Notes under the pieces: generated by a model | Told to the model about the DNA's origin: nothing | What the model saw: the letters and a program-made list of their open reading frames with translations, nothing else | Database searches by the model: none | Part shown: positions 1 to 6,255 of the stretch, one piece after another | Layout: each line of letters begins with the position of its first letter | Position numbering within the stretch: the stretch's first letter is position 1 | From: CAYNLX01 sp964441535 | Lineage (GTDB): Bacteria; Bacillota_I; Bacilli_A; RF39; UBA660 | NCBI GenBank assembly: GCA_964441535.1 | Contig: CAYTXQ010000020.1 | Location: 1-13,717 of the forward strand | Reading direction: 5' to 3' | DNA: 13,717 nt | Made by a program: the position numbers and the translations under genes

Positions 1-2
1 AA

Positions 3-857
3 ATGAAAGGAATCTTAGGTCGTAAAATCGGGATGACCGAAGTATTTACGAAAAATGGAAAAGTTATTCCTGTCACTGTTATTGAAGTATTACCAAATAT
101 CGTAACTCAAATCAAAACAGAAGAGAATGATGGATATAATGCTATACAATTAGCAGCAGTTGACAAGAAGGACAAAAACGCTACTAAGGCTGCAAAAGGT
201 CATGTGGCTAAAGCAAACACAACTCCTAAGCGCTTCTTAAAAGAAATAAGAGATGTCGAAGGAAATTACAATTTAGGAGATGCTATTGATGCTTCTTTAT
301 TTACAGTAGGTGAAATAGTAGATGTTACTGGAACAAGTAAAGGTAAAGGATTTCAAGGAACAATAAAGAGACATAATCAATCTCGTGGGCCAATGACACA
401 TGGTTCAAGATATCATAGAGGTCCAGGATCTCTAGGTACTATGTTACCAAAAAGAGTATTAAAGGGTAAAAATTTACCAGGACATATGGGTTCAGAAACA
501 ATCACTATTCAAAATTTAATGATAGTAGATGTTAATGTTAATGAAAATTATATATTAGTAAGTGGAAATGTACCTGGACCAAAAAAATCTTTAGTTTTAA
601 TTAAATCTGCTGTTAAGAATTCTAGAAAAGTAGAAATACCAGAATTAGTAACATACGAAGAAGAAGTTAATGAAGTTGTTGAAGAAGAAACGGTTAATGA
701 AAGCACAGAAACAACAGAAGAAGTTGCTGATGAAATGGTTGAAACAACTGATGAAGTAGCAGAAACTGAAGAAACTAACGAAACTGTTGAAAATGATGCT
801 GATGCATCAGAAGAAACTGAAAATGTTGAGACTTCAACAGAGGTAGGAGCTGAGTAA
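3..857 (+). CDS. rplC: 50S ribosomal protein L3 with long acidic C-terminal tail
   Basis: L3 is an early-assembly 23S rRNA-binding protein whose central extension reaches toward the peptidyl transferase centre. Seen here: the N-terminal MKGILGRKIGMT motif, the central segment with GTSKGKGFQGTIKRH (residues 110-124) and HGSRYHRGPGSLG (133-145), and the GNVPGPKK motif (188-195), all typical of L3. The family usually ends near residue 205-210; this protein runs to 284. Residues 210-284 contain no Lys or Arg and about 31 Asp/Glu, with Thr and Val between them, so this is a low-complexity, probably disordered acidic tail. The reading frame is open and continuous into it. The ATG lies two bases from the window edge, so its ribosome binding site is not visible. 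rplD follows after one base, and its Shine-Dalgarno lies inside the last codons of the tail. Extended L3 is known in some mycoplasmas; the tail's role is unknown. Confidence 0.97.
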   Translation: MKGILGRKIGMTEVFTKNGKVIPVTVIEVLPNIVTQIKTEENDGYNAIQLAAVDKKDKNATKAAKGHVAKANTTPKRFLKEIRDVEGNYNLGDAIDASLFTVGEIVDVTGTSKGKGFQGTIKRHNQSRGPMTHGSRYHRGPGSLGTMLPKRVLKGKNLPGHMGSETITIQNLMIVDVNVNENYILVSGNVPGPKKSLVLIKSAVKNSRKVEIPELVTYEEEVNEVVEEETVNESTETTEEVADEMVETTDEVAETEETNETVENDADASEETENVETSTEVGAE

Positions 858-858
858 T

Positions 859-1482
859 ATGACGAAAGTAAACTTAATTAATATTAAAGGTGAAAAAGTA
901 AAAGATTTAAACCTGAAAGATACTGTTTGGAATATTGAAGTTAATGATATAGTTTTGAAAAAGGCTATAGATTTACAATTGGCTTCATTAAGACAAGGTA
1001 CTCATAAAACAAAAGATCGTTCAGAAGTTCGTGGTGGAGGGGCAAAACCTTGGAGACAAAAAGGTACTGGACGTGCACGTCACGGATCTAGAAGATCACC
1101 AATCTGGGTTGGCGGAGGTGTAGTTTTTGGAGTAACTCCAAGAAGTTATACTTTTAAAATGAATAAAAAGGAAAGAGTTTTAGCGTTAAAGAGTGCATTA
1201 ACATATAAATATAAAGAAAAGAAATTAGTTGTAATTGATGATATAACAATTAATAGTGTTAAGACAAAAGAGGTTAAGATTTTAATATCAGAATTAAAAT
1301 TAGAAGGTAAAATACTTTTTGTAACTAGTACAGATGCTGAAAAATTATATTTAGCTACTCGTAATTTATCAAATATTACTGTTATTCTATCTAATGAGAT
1401 TAATGTATTTGATATAGTTAACGCTGATGTTATAGTGTGTGATGAAGAAACAATAAATACTATAGAGGAGGTACTTAAATAA
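859..1482 (+). CDS. rplD: 50S ribosomal protein L4
   Basis: L4 binds domain I of 23S rRNA, and its long loop lines the nascent peptide exit tunnel. The loop is clear at about residues 45-98, with RQGTHKTKDRSEVRGGG, KPWRQKGTGRARHGSRRSP and WVGGGVVFG. The motif after it reads GVTPRSY rather than the more common GPTPRSY. At 207 residues it has the normal length. The start is supported by a GGAG at 845-848, ten bases upstream and inside the rplC tail. The stop TAA shares its last base with the rplW ATG (TAATG), typical of coupled translation. In E. coli L4 represses its own operon through the S10 leader; that region is outside the window, so the same control cannot be judged here. Confidence 0.97.
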   Translation: MTKVNLINIKGEKVKDLNLKDTVWNIEVNDIVLKKAIDLQLASLRQGTHKTKDRSEVRGGGAKPWRQKGTGRARHGSRRSPIWVGGGVVFGVTPRSYTFKMNKKERVLALKSALTYKYKEKKLVVIDDITINSVKTKEVKILISELKLEGKILFVTSTDAEKLYLATRNLSNITVILSNEINVFDIVNADVIVCDEETINTIEEVLK

Positions 1483-1751
1483 TGAAAGATGTTATTTTAG
1501 AACCCGTTGTAACTGAAAAAGTATCTGCTTTAGCAGCTAACGGAAAAACTTATGTATTTAAAGTAAATAAAAAAGCTAATAAATATGAAATAAAAGATGC
1601 TGTTGAAAAAATTTTTGGTGTTAAAGTTGTTTCAGTAAATACATTAATTACTAAACCTAAAGATAAAAGAGTTGGTAAGTATACTGGAAAGACTAAAACT
1701 TACAAGAAAGCCATTATTACTTTAAAAGATGGCGATTCAATTGAAGTTTAA
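1482..1751 (+). CDS. rplW: 50S ribosomal protein L23
   Basis: L23 sits beside the polypeptide exit site and is the docking point for trigger factor and signal recognition particle. The 89-residue protein has the family pattern: PVVTEK near the N terminus, YVFKVNKKANKYEIKDAVEKIF-type core (residues 24-45, seen as separate conserved blocks), VNTL (52-55), then a basic loop and KKAIITL (75-81). Glu12 in VTEK aligns with the E. coli Glu18 that contacts trigger factor (alignment by eye). It is slightly shorter than the usual 93-100 residues, with no extension like that on L3. A GAGGAGG at 1465-1471 precedes the ATG, and the start overlaps the rplD stop by one base. Confidence 0.96.
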   Translation: MKDVILEPVVTEKVSALAANGKTYVFKVNKKANKYEIKDAVEKIFGVKVVSVNTLITKPKDKRVGKYTGKTKTYKKAIITLKDGDSIEV

Positions 1752-1765
1752 GGAGGAAATTTAGT

Positions 1766-2602
1766 ATGGCAATTAAAAAATATGAACCTGTGACTAATGG
1801 TCGTAGAGGAATGACTACTTTAAGTAATGCTGAAATTACTACTAATACTCCTCAAAAATCATTGTTAGTTTCTAAAAGTAAAACAGGTGGACGTAATAAT
1901 CAAGGTCGTATGACTGTTAGACATATTGGTGGAGGTGCTAAAAGAAAATATCGTATTATTGATTTCAAAAGAAATAAATTTGATATTACTGCTAGAGTAG
2001 CTACTATAGAATATGATCCAAACAGAAGTGCAAATATCGCTCTATTAGTTTATAAAGATGGAGAAAAAAGATATATTTTAGCTCCTAAGGGCTTAGAAAC
2101 TGGAGCAATAGTAGTAAGTGGACAAAACGTTGATATTAAAGTTGGTAATTCTTTACCTCTTCAAAATATTCCAGTAGGAACAACAGTTCACAATATAGAA
2201 ATGAAACCAGGTAAAGGTGGAGCACTAGCACGTAGTGCTGGAGCAAGTGCTCAAATCCTTGGCCGTGAAGGAAAATATGTAATGTTAAGATTACAAAGTG
2301 GTGAAACAAGAAAAATATTAGGTACATGTTTTGCTACAATCGGTGTAGTTGGTAATGAAGACTATGAACTTGTTAGTTTAGGAAAAGCAGGACGTAAAAG
2401 ACATATGGGAATAAGACCAACAAACCGTGGTAGTGTTATGAACCCTAATGACCATCCACATGGTGGTGGAGAAGGACGTGCTCCTATCGGAAGAAAAGGG
2501 CCAGTCACTCCTTGGGGTAAACCTGCGTTAGGTTATAAAACTCGTAACAAAAAGAAAGCATCTGAAAAGCTTATTGTAAGCCGCAAAAGCAAAAGGAAAT
2601 AG
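1766..2602 (+). CDS. rplB: 50S ribosomal protein L2
   Basis: L2 is a primary 23S rRNA-binding protein needed for subunit association and peptidyl transferase activity. Its 278 residues match the family length. Visible marks include GGRNNQGRMTVRHIGGGAKR (41-60), YDPNRSANIAL (83-93), the SH3-like segment with PGKGGALARSAGASAQ (148-163) and the C-terminal NPNDHPHGGGEGRAPIG (226-242). His230 there corresponds to the functionally important E. coli His229. The basic C terminus ends KSKRK. TAAGGAGG at 1749-1756 joins the rplW stop to this gene's Shine-Dalgarno and fixes the ATG at 1766. Confidence 0.98.
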   Translation: MAIKKYEPVTNGRRGMTTLSNAEITTNTPQKSLLVSKSKTGGRNNQGRMTVRHIGGGAKRKYRIIDFKRNKFDITARVATIEYDPNRSANIALLVYKDGEKRYILAPKGLETGAIVVSGQNVDIKVGNSLPLQNIPVGTTVHNIEMKPGKGGALARSAGASAQILGREGKYVMLRLQSGETRKILGTCFATIGVVGNEDYELVSLGKAGRKRHMGIRPTNRGSVMNPNDHPHGGGEGRAPIGRKGPVTPWGKPALGYKTRNKKKASEKLIVSRKSKRK

Positions 2603-2614
2603 GAGGAATTAGAA

Positions 2615-2878
2615 ATGTCTAGAAGTTTAAAAAAAGGACCTTATGTATTTGATAGATTACTAAAAAGGGTTCAAGAATTAAATAAAAATAATAAAAAAGA
2701 AGTTATTAAAACATGGTCTCGTGGTTCAACTATTTTCCCAGATTTTGTTGGACATACAATTGCTGTTCACAATGGTAAAGAATTTATACCAGTATATATT
2801 ACTGAAGATATGGTTGGTCATAAATTAGGTGAATTTGCATTAACTCGTAAATTCAGCGGCCATGCTGGTAAAAAGTAG
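2615..2878 (+). CDS. rpsS: 30S ribosomal protein S19
   Basis: S19 lies in the head of the 30S subunit next to S13 and contacts the A-site finger side of the 50S subunit. The 87 residues start with MSRSLKKGPYVFDRLLKRV and contain TWSRGSTIFPDFVGHTIAVHNGK-type core blocks and ITEDMVGHKLGEFALTRKF before GHAGKK, all standard for the family. It is a few residues shorter than the E. coli protein at the C terminus. The preceding stop is built into TAGGAGG (2600-2606), eight bases before the ATG. Its own TAG stop likewise forms TAGGAGG (2876-2882) for rplV. Confidence 0.97.
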   Translation: MSRSLKKGPYVFDRLLKRVQELNKNNKKEVIKTWSRGSTIFPDFVGHTIAVHNGKEFIPVYITEDMVGHKLGEFALTRKFSGHAGKK

Positions 2879-2890
2879 GAGGATAAATAA

Positions 2891-3238
2891 ATGGAAACTT
2901 ATGCAATACATAAATCTGCAAGAATTGCTCCTCGTAAAGCAAGAATGACTCTTGATTTAGTAAGAGGTAAAAAAGTTTTAGCTGCAGAAGGTATTTTAGA
3001 TAATACAAATACAAAAGCAAGTCGTTTAATTAGTAAAGTATTAAAATCTGCTATTGCTAATGCTGTTAACAATAATGGAGCAAAAGAAGAAAATTTATTT
3101 ATATCTGAATGCTTTATTAATCCAGGATCTATAATTAAAAGAGTAAAAATGGGATCTAGATCACACGTTAATCGTCATGATCATAGAACAAGTCATATAA
3201 CTATTAAAGTTAGTGACGGAGTTAAGGAGGCAAACTAA
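2891..3238 (+). CDS. rplV: 50S ribosomal protein L22 with His-rich tunnel hairpin
   Basis: L22 touches all domains of 23S rRNA and its beta-hairpin forms, with L4, the constriction of the peptide exit tunnel. Family marks: ARIAPRKARMTLDLVRGKKV (10-29), KSAIANAVNNNGA (52-64) and RTSHITIKV (99-107). The hairpin tip is unusual: residues 88-98 read GSRSHVNRHDH, where E. coli has a Pro/Arg/Lys/Gly-rich tip of the same length. Four His fall within residues 92-102. The length of 115 residues is normal. The start follows TAGGAGG; the TAA stop shares its last base with the rpsC ATG. Confidence 0.96.
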   Translation: METYAIHKSARIAPRKARMTLDLVRGKKVLAAEGILDNTNTKASRLISKVLKSAIANAVNNNGAKEENLFISECFINPGSIIKRVKMGSRSHVNRHDHRTSHITIKVSDGVKEAN

Positions 3239-3918
3239 TGGGTCAGAAAGTTAATCCAATTGGATATAGAATTGGAATAAATAAAGATTGGGATTCTAAA
3301 TGGATTGCTAAAAACAAAGATTTTGGTACTTTATTAAATAAAGATATTAAAATTCGTGAATTTTTAGCTAAGAAATTAAAAGATGCAGGAGTAGCCTCAG
3401 TTATTATTGAAAGAAATAATAAAAGAACTGAAATTAAAATTAATACTGCAAAACCAGGTGTAGTAATTGGACGTGGTGGAGAAGATATTGATAAATTAAG
3501 AAAAGCAATTAAAAAATTAGTTAATGAAGAAGTTTACATTTCAATTATTGAAGTTAAAAATCCTGATTTAAATGCACAATTAGTAGCAGATTCTATTGCT
3601 AATCAAATACAGAATAGAGCACCTTATAAAAGTGCTCAAAGAAGAGCAATAAGAAATGCTATGAAAGCTGGAGCTAAAGGAATTAAAACATCAGTATCTG
3701 GACGTTTAGGTGGAGTTGAAATGGCTCGTACTGAAGGTTATACTGAAGGAACAGTTCCTCTACATACTTTAAGAGCAGATATAGATTATGCTACTAGTGA
3801 AGCTTCAACAACATATGGAATTATTGGTGTAAAAGTATGGATTTATAAAGGTGAAATTCTTCCTAAGAAAAAAAATGATAGGGGAGTGACTAAAGATGTT
3901 AATTCCAAAGAGAACTAA
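3238..3918 (+). CDS. rpsC: 30S ribosomal protein S3
   Basis: S3 is part of the mRNA entry channel of the 30S subunit and contributes to helicase activity there. The N-terminal MGQKVNPIGYRIGI, a type II KH domain (about residues 38-106) with the GRGG loop at 78-81, and the C-terminal domain with RRAIRNAMKAGAKGIK (135-150), SGRLGGVEMAR (154-164) and VWIYKGEILP (200-209) are all present. At 226 residues it is close to the usual 210-235. The start is coupled to rplV (TAATG) with AAGGAGG upstream. The last 23 bases overlap rplP, so the tail DVNSKEN is encoded by the same DNA as the conserved MLIPKR start of L16. Confidence 0.97.
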   Translation: MGQKVNPIGYRIGINKDWDSKWIAKNKDFGTLLNKDIKIREFLAKKLKDAGVASVIIERNNKRTEIKINTAKPGVVIGRGGEDIDKLRKAIKKLVNEEVYISIIEVKNPDLNAQLVADSIANQIQNRAPYKSAQRRAIRNAMKAGAKGIKTSVSGRLGGVEMARTEGYTEGTVPLHTLRADIDYATSEASTTYGIIGVKVWIYKGEILPKKKNDRGVTKDVNSKEN

Positions 3919-4330
3919 ATATCGTAAACCTCATCGTATATCATATGAAGGACATGCCAGAGGTAATACTGAATTACATTTTGGTGATTATGGATTAATG
4001 AGTAAAGATGGGTCTTGGATAAGTGCTCGTCAAATAGAAGCTGCTCGTATAGCTATGACACGTTTTATGAAACGTGGAGGAAAAGTATGGATTAATATAT
4101 TTCCTCATTTAGCAATAACTAAAAAACCTTTAGAAACAAGACAAGGTAAAGGAAAAGGAAATGTTGAAGACTGGGTAGCAGTAGTAAAAGAAGGAAAAAT
4201 AATGTTTGAAATTGCTGGAGTAGATGAAGCAACAGCAAGAGAAGCATTAAGACTTGCTTCTCATAAATTACCTGTTAGATGCAAATTCGTAAAAAAAGAT
4301 GATATAGGTGGTGAATCTAATGAAGGTTAA
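3896..4330 (+). CDS. rplP: 50S ribosomal protein L16
   Basis: L16 organises the A-tRNA site region of the 50S subunit. The protein starts MLIPKRTKYRKPHR and holds LHFGDYGL (27-34), RQIEAARIAMTRFMKRGGKVWI (45-66, quoted in family terms), FPH (69-71) and KPLETRQGKGKGN (77-89). Arg82 sits where E. coli L16 has the Arg81 that is hydroxylated. The 144 residues match the family. The ATG at 3896 is preceded by GGGGAG within rpsC, and the 23-base overlap is supported because this start gives the conserved N terminus. The final codons spell GGESNEG because they also carry the Shine-Dalgarno and ATG of rpmC. Confidence 0.97.
   Translation: MLIPKRTKYRKPHRISYEGHARGNTELHFGDYGLMSKDGSWISARQIEAARIAMTRFMKRGGKVWINIFPHLAITKKPLETRQGKGKGNVEDWVAVVKEGKIMFEIAGVDEATAREALRLASHKLPVRCKFVKKDDIGGESNEG
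4306..4314 (+). promoter_or_regulatory. rpmC Shine-Dalgarno inside rplP
   Basis: AGGTGGTGA inside the last codons of rplP pairs with the GGTGA part of the usual ribosome binding consensus and lies about five to eight bases from the ATG at 4320. It decides for that ATG against the in-frame GTG codons at 4308 and 4311, which lie within the site itself. Confidence 0.75.
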
Positions 4331-4526
4331 TGATATAAGAAAATTAAGTGATTCAGAAATTAATACAAAAGTAGTTGAATTAAAAAAAGAATTATTTGAA
4401 TTAAGGTTAAGACAAGCAACTGGATCTTTAGATAAACCTTACAGGATTCATGATTTAAGAAAAACAATAGCTAAGTTATTAACTATAAAGAAAGAAAGAG
4501 AGATTAGAGGTGGATCTAATGAATAA
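4320..4526 (+). CDS. rpmC: 50S ribosomal protein L29
   Basis: L29 is a small two-helix protein at the exit-tunnel rim beside L23. The 68 residues read MKVNDIRKLSDSEINTK at the start, then KKELFELRLRQATGSLDKP, RIHDLRKTIAKLLTI and KEREIR, the normal family pattern. The frame is open from GTG codons at 4308 and 4311, but the ATG at 4320 is chosen because it gives the conserved MKxxELRxLS start and has a Shine-Dalgarno (AGGTGGTGA, 4306-4314) at a proper distance. This makes an 11-base overlap with rplP. The C-terminal tail RGGSNE is shaped by the Shine-Dalgarno and start of rpsQ. Confidence 0.95.
   Translation: MKVNDIRKLSDSEINTKVVELKKELFELRLRQATGSLDKPYRIHDLRKTIAKLLTIKKEREIRGGSNE
4507..4512 (+). 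promoter_or_regulatory. rpsQ Shine-Dalgarno inside rpmC
   Basis: GAGGTG in the last codons of rpmC is six bases before the ATG at 4519. It supports that ATG over the GTG at 4510, which is part of the site. Confidence 0.75.
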
Positions 4527-4773
4527 GAAACAAGAATTAGTAGGAAAAGTAGTAAGTGATAAAAATGAAAAGACCATAGTTGTTCTAGTTGAAACTTATC
4601 GTAACCATCCTCTATATAAGAAAAGAACAAAAAGTTCTAAAAAATATTATGCTCATGATGAAAAGAATGAAGCGAAAATTGGAGATACAGTTAGAATTGT
4701 TAGTACAAGACCTTTATCTAAAACTAAGAGATATGAACTTGTAGAAATAGTTTCTAAAGCTGTAATTCTATAA
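4519..4773 (+). CDS. rpsQ: 30S ribosomal protein S17
   Basis: S17 is an OB-fold protein that binds 16S rRNA early in 30S assembly. Seen here: ELVGKVVSDKNEKTIVV, HPLYKKRTKSSKKYYAHDE and IGDTVRI with RPLSKTKRYELVEIV, all core S17 motifs. From the ATG at 4519 the protein has 84 residues, like other family members. An upstream in-frame GTG at 4510 would add MDL but sits within the Shine-Dalgarno (GAGGTG, 4507-4512), so it is not favoured. The start overlaps the rpmC stop by eight bases. The TAA stop merges into TAAGGAGG for rplN, which begins the spc-like block. Confidence 0.95.
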   Translation: MNKKQELVGKVVSDKNEKTIVVLVETYRNHPLYKKRTKSSKKYYAHDEKNEAKIGDTVRIVSTRPLSKTKRYELVEIVSKAVIL

Positions 4774-4785
4774 GGAGGCTTTAAA

Positions 4786-5154
4786 ATGGTTGAACAAGAA
4801 ACAAGATTAAAAGTTGCTGATAACTCAGGAGCTCGTGAACTTTTAGTAATTCAAGTTACTGGAGGAAGTAGAGTAAAATTTGGTAATATCGGTGATGTTG
4901 TTGTAGGAACTGTAAAAAAAGCAATTCCAAATAGTAATGTTAAAAAAGGAAAAGTAGTAAAAGCTGTTATCGTTAGAACTGTTCATGGTGTAAGACGTAA
5001 TGATGGCTCTTATATAAAATTTGATGATAATGCATGTGTACTAATTAAGGATGATAAAACTCCTATAGGAACTCGTGTATTAGGACCAGTAGCACGTGAA
5101 CTTCGTGAAAAAGATTTTATGAAGATTATATCGTTAGCTACTGAAGTGTTATAG
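4786..5154 (+). CDS. rplN: 50S ribosomal protein L14
   Basis: L14 binds 23S rRNA at the subunit interface and forms inter-subunit bridges. The 122-residue protein has the diagnostic VADNSGAREL (10-19), GDVVVGTVKKAIPN, KKGKVVKAVIVRT, the IKFDDNACVLI segment and GTRVLGPVARELR near the C terminus. Length and sequence are ordinary. The start follows TAAGGAGG, where the TAA is the stop of rpsQ. The TAG stop is part of TAGGAGG before rplX. It is also the family member adjacent to L3 and L19 in the assembled ribosome (known structure), so the extended L3 tail of this organism might lie near it. Confidence 0.97.
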   Translation: MVEQETRLKVADNSGARELLVIQVTGGSRVKFGNIGDVVVGTVKKAIPNSNVKKGKVVKAVIVRTVHGVRRNDGSYIKFDDNACVLIKDDKTPIGTRVLGPVARELREKDFMKIISLATEVL

Positions 5155-5164
5155 GAGGTTCTTT

Positions 5165-5491
5165 ATGAAAGTAAAAGTAGGAGACTTAGTAAAAATTCTT
5201 TGTGGTAAAGAAAAAGGCAAAGAAGGAAAAATAATAAAAACTTTTAAAAAAGAAAACCGTGTTGTAGTTGAAGGTTTAAATATAGTTAAAAAACATATGA
5301 AACCTAATGGATCTGACAACAAAGGTGGAATCATTGAAAAAGAAAACCCTATACATGTTTCTAATGTTAAAGTAATTTCTTCTTCAAAAAATGAAAAGAC
5401 AGTTAAACCTGTTAAAAAAGAAGAGACTAAAACTGAAAAGAAACCAGCTGCAAAAAAGAAAACTGCAACTAAAAAAGTAAAGGAAAGTTAG
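5165..5491 (+). CDS. rplX: 50S ribosomal protein L24 with Lys-rich tail
   Basis: L24 starts assembly of the 50S subunit. The KOW-type N-terminal half is clear: VKVGDLVKILCGKEKGKEGKI, then RVVVEGLNIVKKHMKP (32-47) and GGIIEKENPIHVSNVKV (54-70). In the family the chain then continues with a conserved GYK-DGKKVR-KKSG segment. That segment is not recognisable here; residues 75-108 are instead a low-complexity tail with 14 Lys, 5 Glu and several Ala/Thr/Pro. Total length (108) is still near the usual 101-105, so this looks like replacement rather than simple addition. The frame is uninterrupted and I see no frameshift that would restore the usual end. The TAG stop begins the TAGGTGA that serves rplE. 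Confidence 0.94.
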   Translation: MKVKVGDLVKILCGKEKGKEGKIIKTFKKENRVVVEGLNIVKKHMKPNGSDNKGGIIEKENPIHVSNVKVISSSKNEKTVKPVKKEETKTEKKPAAKKKTATKKVKES

Positions 5492-5495
5492 GTGA
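5490..5495 (+). promoter_or_regulatory. rplE Shine-Dalgarno supporting a TTG start
   Basis: AGGTGA, which includes the last two bases of the rplX TAG stop, is six bases from TTG at 5502. The same stop-plus-site layout is used with six to eight bases of spacing elsewhere in the window, which favours the TTG over the GTG at 5496 that directly abuts the site. Confidence 0.7.
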
Positions 5496-5501
5496 GTGGA
5501 T

Positions 5502-6041
5502 TTGACAACTTTTAAAGAATTATATAATAAAGAAATTAAAAAGGCTTTAATGACCAAATTTAAATATGGTTCAATCATGGAAGTTCCAAGATTAGAAAAA
5601 ATTGTTATAAATATGGGTGTTGGAGAAGCTGCTCAGGATTCTAAATTTATAGATGCTGCAATTAAAGATTTAGAAAAAATTGCCGGACAAAAGCCAGTAA
5701 TTACTAAAGCTCGTAAATCTATAGCAGGATTTAAAGTTAGAGAAGGTCAAAGTATTGGTGCAAAAGTCACTTTACGTGGAGATAATATGTATAACTTTAT
5801 GGAAAAACTTATTAAAATCTCTTTACCTCGTGTAAGAGATTTTAGAGGAATTTCTAAAGGTTCATTTGATGGCTTTGGAAATTATACTTTAGGAATTAAA
5901 GAACAGATAATATTTCCAGAAATAGATTATGACACAATATTAAAAATAGCAGGTATGGATATTGTATTTGTTACTACTGCTAAAACAAATGAAGAAGCTT
6001 TCGAACTACTAAGTGGGTTCGGAATGCCGTTTAGAAAGTAA
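5502..6041 (+). CDS. rplE: 50S ribosomal protein L5, TTG start
   Basis: L5 binds 5S rRNA in the central protuberance and contacts P-site tRNA. The body is typical: MEVPRLEKIVINMGVGEA, GQKPVITKARKSIAGFKVRE, AKVTLRG, LPRVRDFRGISKGSFDG, NYTLGIKEQIIFPEIDYD and the end GMPFRK. No ATG exists at the expected start. TTG at 5502 is chosen: it gives 179 residues beginning MTTFKELYNKEI, which aligns end to end with the B. subtilis protein (MNRLKEKYNKEI), and it has AGGTGA (5490-5495) six bases upstream. A GTG at 5496 would add two residues but would directly abut that Shine-Dalgarno; it remains the alternative, with AAAGGA at 5479-5484 as its possible site. Confidence 0.93.
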   Translation: MTTFKELYNKEIKKALMTKFKYGSIMEVPRLEKIVINMGVGEAAQDSKFIDAAIKDLEKIAGQKPVITKARKSIAGFKVREGQSIGAKVTLRGDNMYNFMEKLIKISLPRVRDFRGISKGSFDGFGNYTLGIKEQIIFPEIDYDTILKIAGMDIVFVTTAKTNEEAFELLSGFGMPFRK

Positions 6042-6056
6042 TGGAGGGACATAATA

Positions 6057-6242
6057 ATGGCAAAGAAAAGTTTGATTATTAAATCAAAAAGAAAACCAAA
6101 ATTTTCTACTCGTGAATATACACGTTGTGAAAGATGCGGAAGACCTCATGGAGTACTTCGTAAATTTAAATTATGTCGTATTTGTTTTAGAGAATTAGCA
6201 AGTAAAGGTCAAATACCTGGTGTTAAGAAATCTAGTTGGTAA
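6057..6242 (+). CDS. rpsN: 30S ribosomal protein S14, zinc-binding type
   Basis: S14 is a late-assembling protein of the 30S head. This is the short 61-residue zinc form (S14 type Z): Cys24-x2-Cys27 and Cys40-x2-Cys43 make the ribbon in CERCGRPHGVLRKFKLCRIC, followed by FRELA and the conserved end PGVKKSSW. The Cys-free longer paralog found in some Bacillota, often used under zinc limitation, is not in this window. The ATG has GGAGGG upstream (about 6043-6048). The stop forms TAAGGAGG for rpsH. The position between rplE and rpsH is the standard one. Confidence 0.97.
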   Translation: MAKKSLIIKSKRKPKFSTREYTRCERCGRPHGVLRKFKLCRICFRELASKGQIPGVKKSSW

Positions 6243-6255
6243 GGAGGAATAATTA

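Noticed and set aside
160..165. TTGACA in rplC, with TATAAT at 135-140, as an internal promoter
   Set aside because: The elements are in the wrong order, and neither has a matching partner at a proper distance.
2136..2327. Antisense open frame of about 63 codons inside rplB
   Set aside because: It lies wholly opposite a highly conserved gene, has a low-complexity hydrophobic sequence with no family resemblance, and has no supporting ribosome binding site.
4448..4630. Antisense open frame across rpmC and rpsQ
   Set aside because: It opposes two real genes, and its Phe/Leu-rich content is what the reverse of Lys/Glu-rich A+T-rich codons gives.
5384..5491. The L24 tail as a frameshifted normal end
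   Set aside because: No alternate frame in this stretch recovers the usual L24 C-terminal motif, and the frame runs to a stop correctly placed for the rplE ribosome binding site.
5149..5578. Two antisense open frames opposite rplX and the start of rplE
   Set aside because: They are shadows of Lys-rich coding sequence; the Phe/Ser runs mirror AAA and GAA codons.
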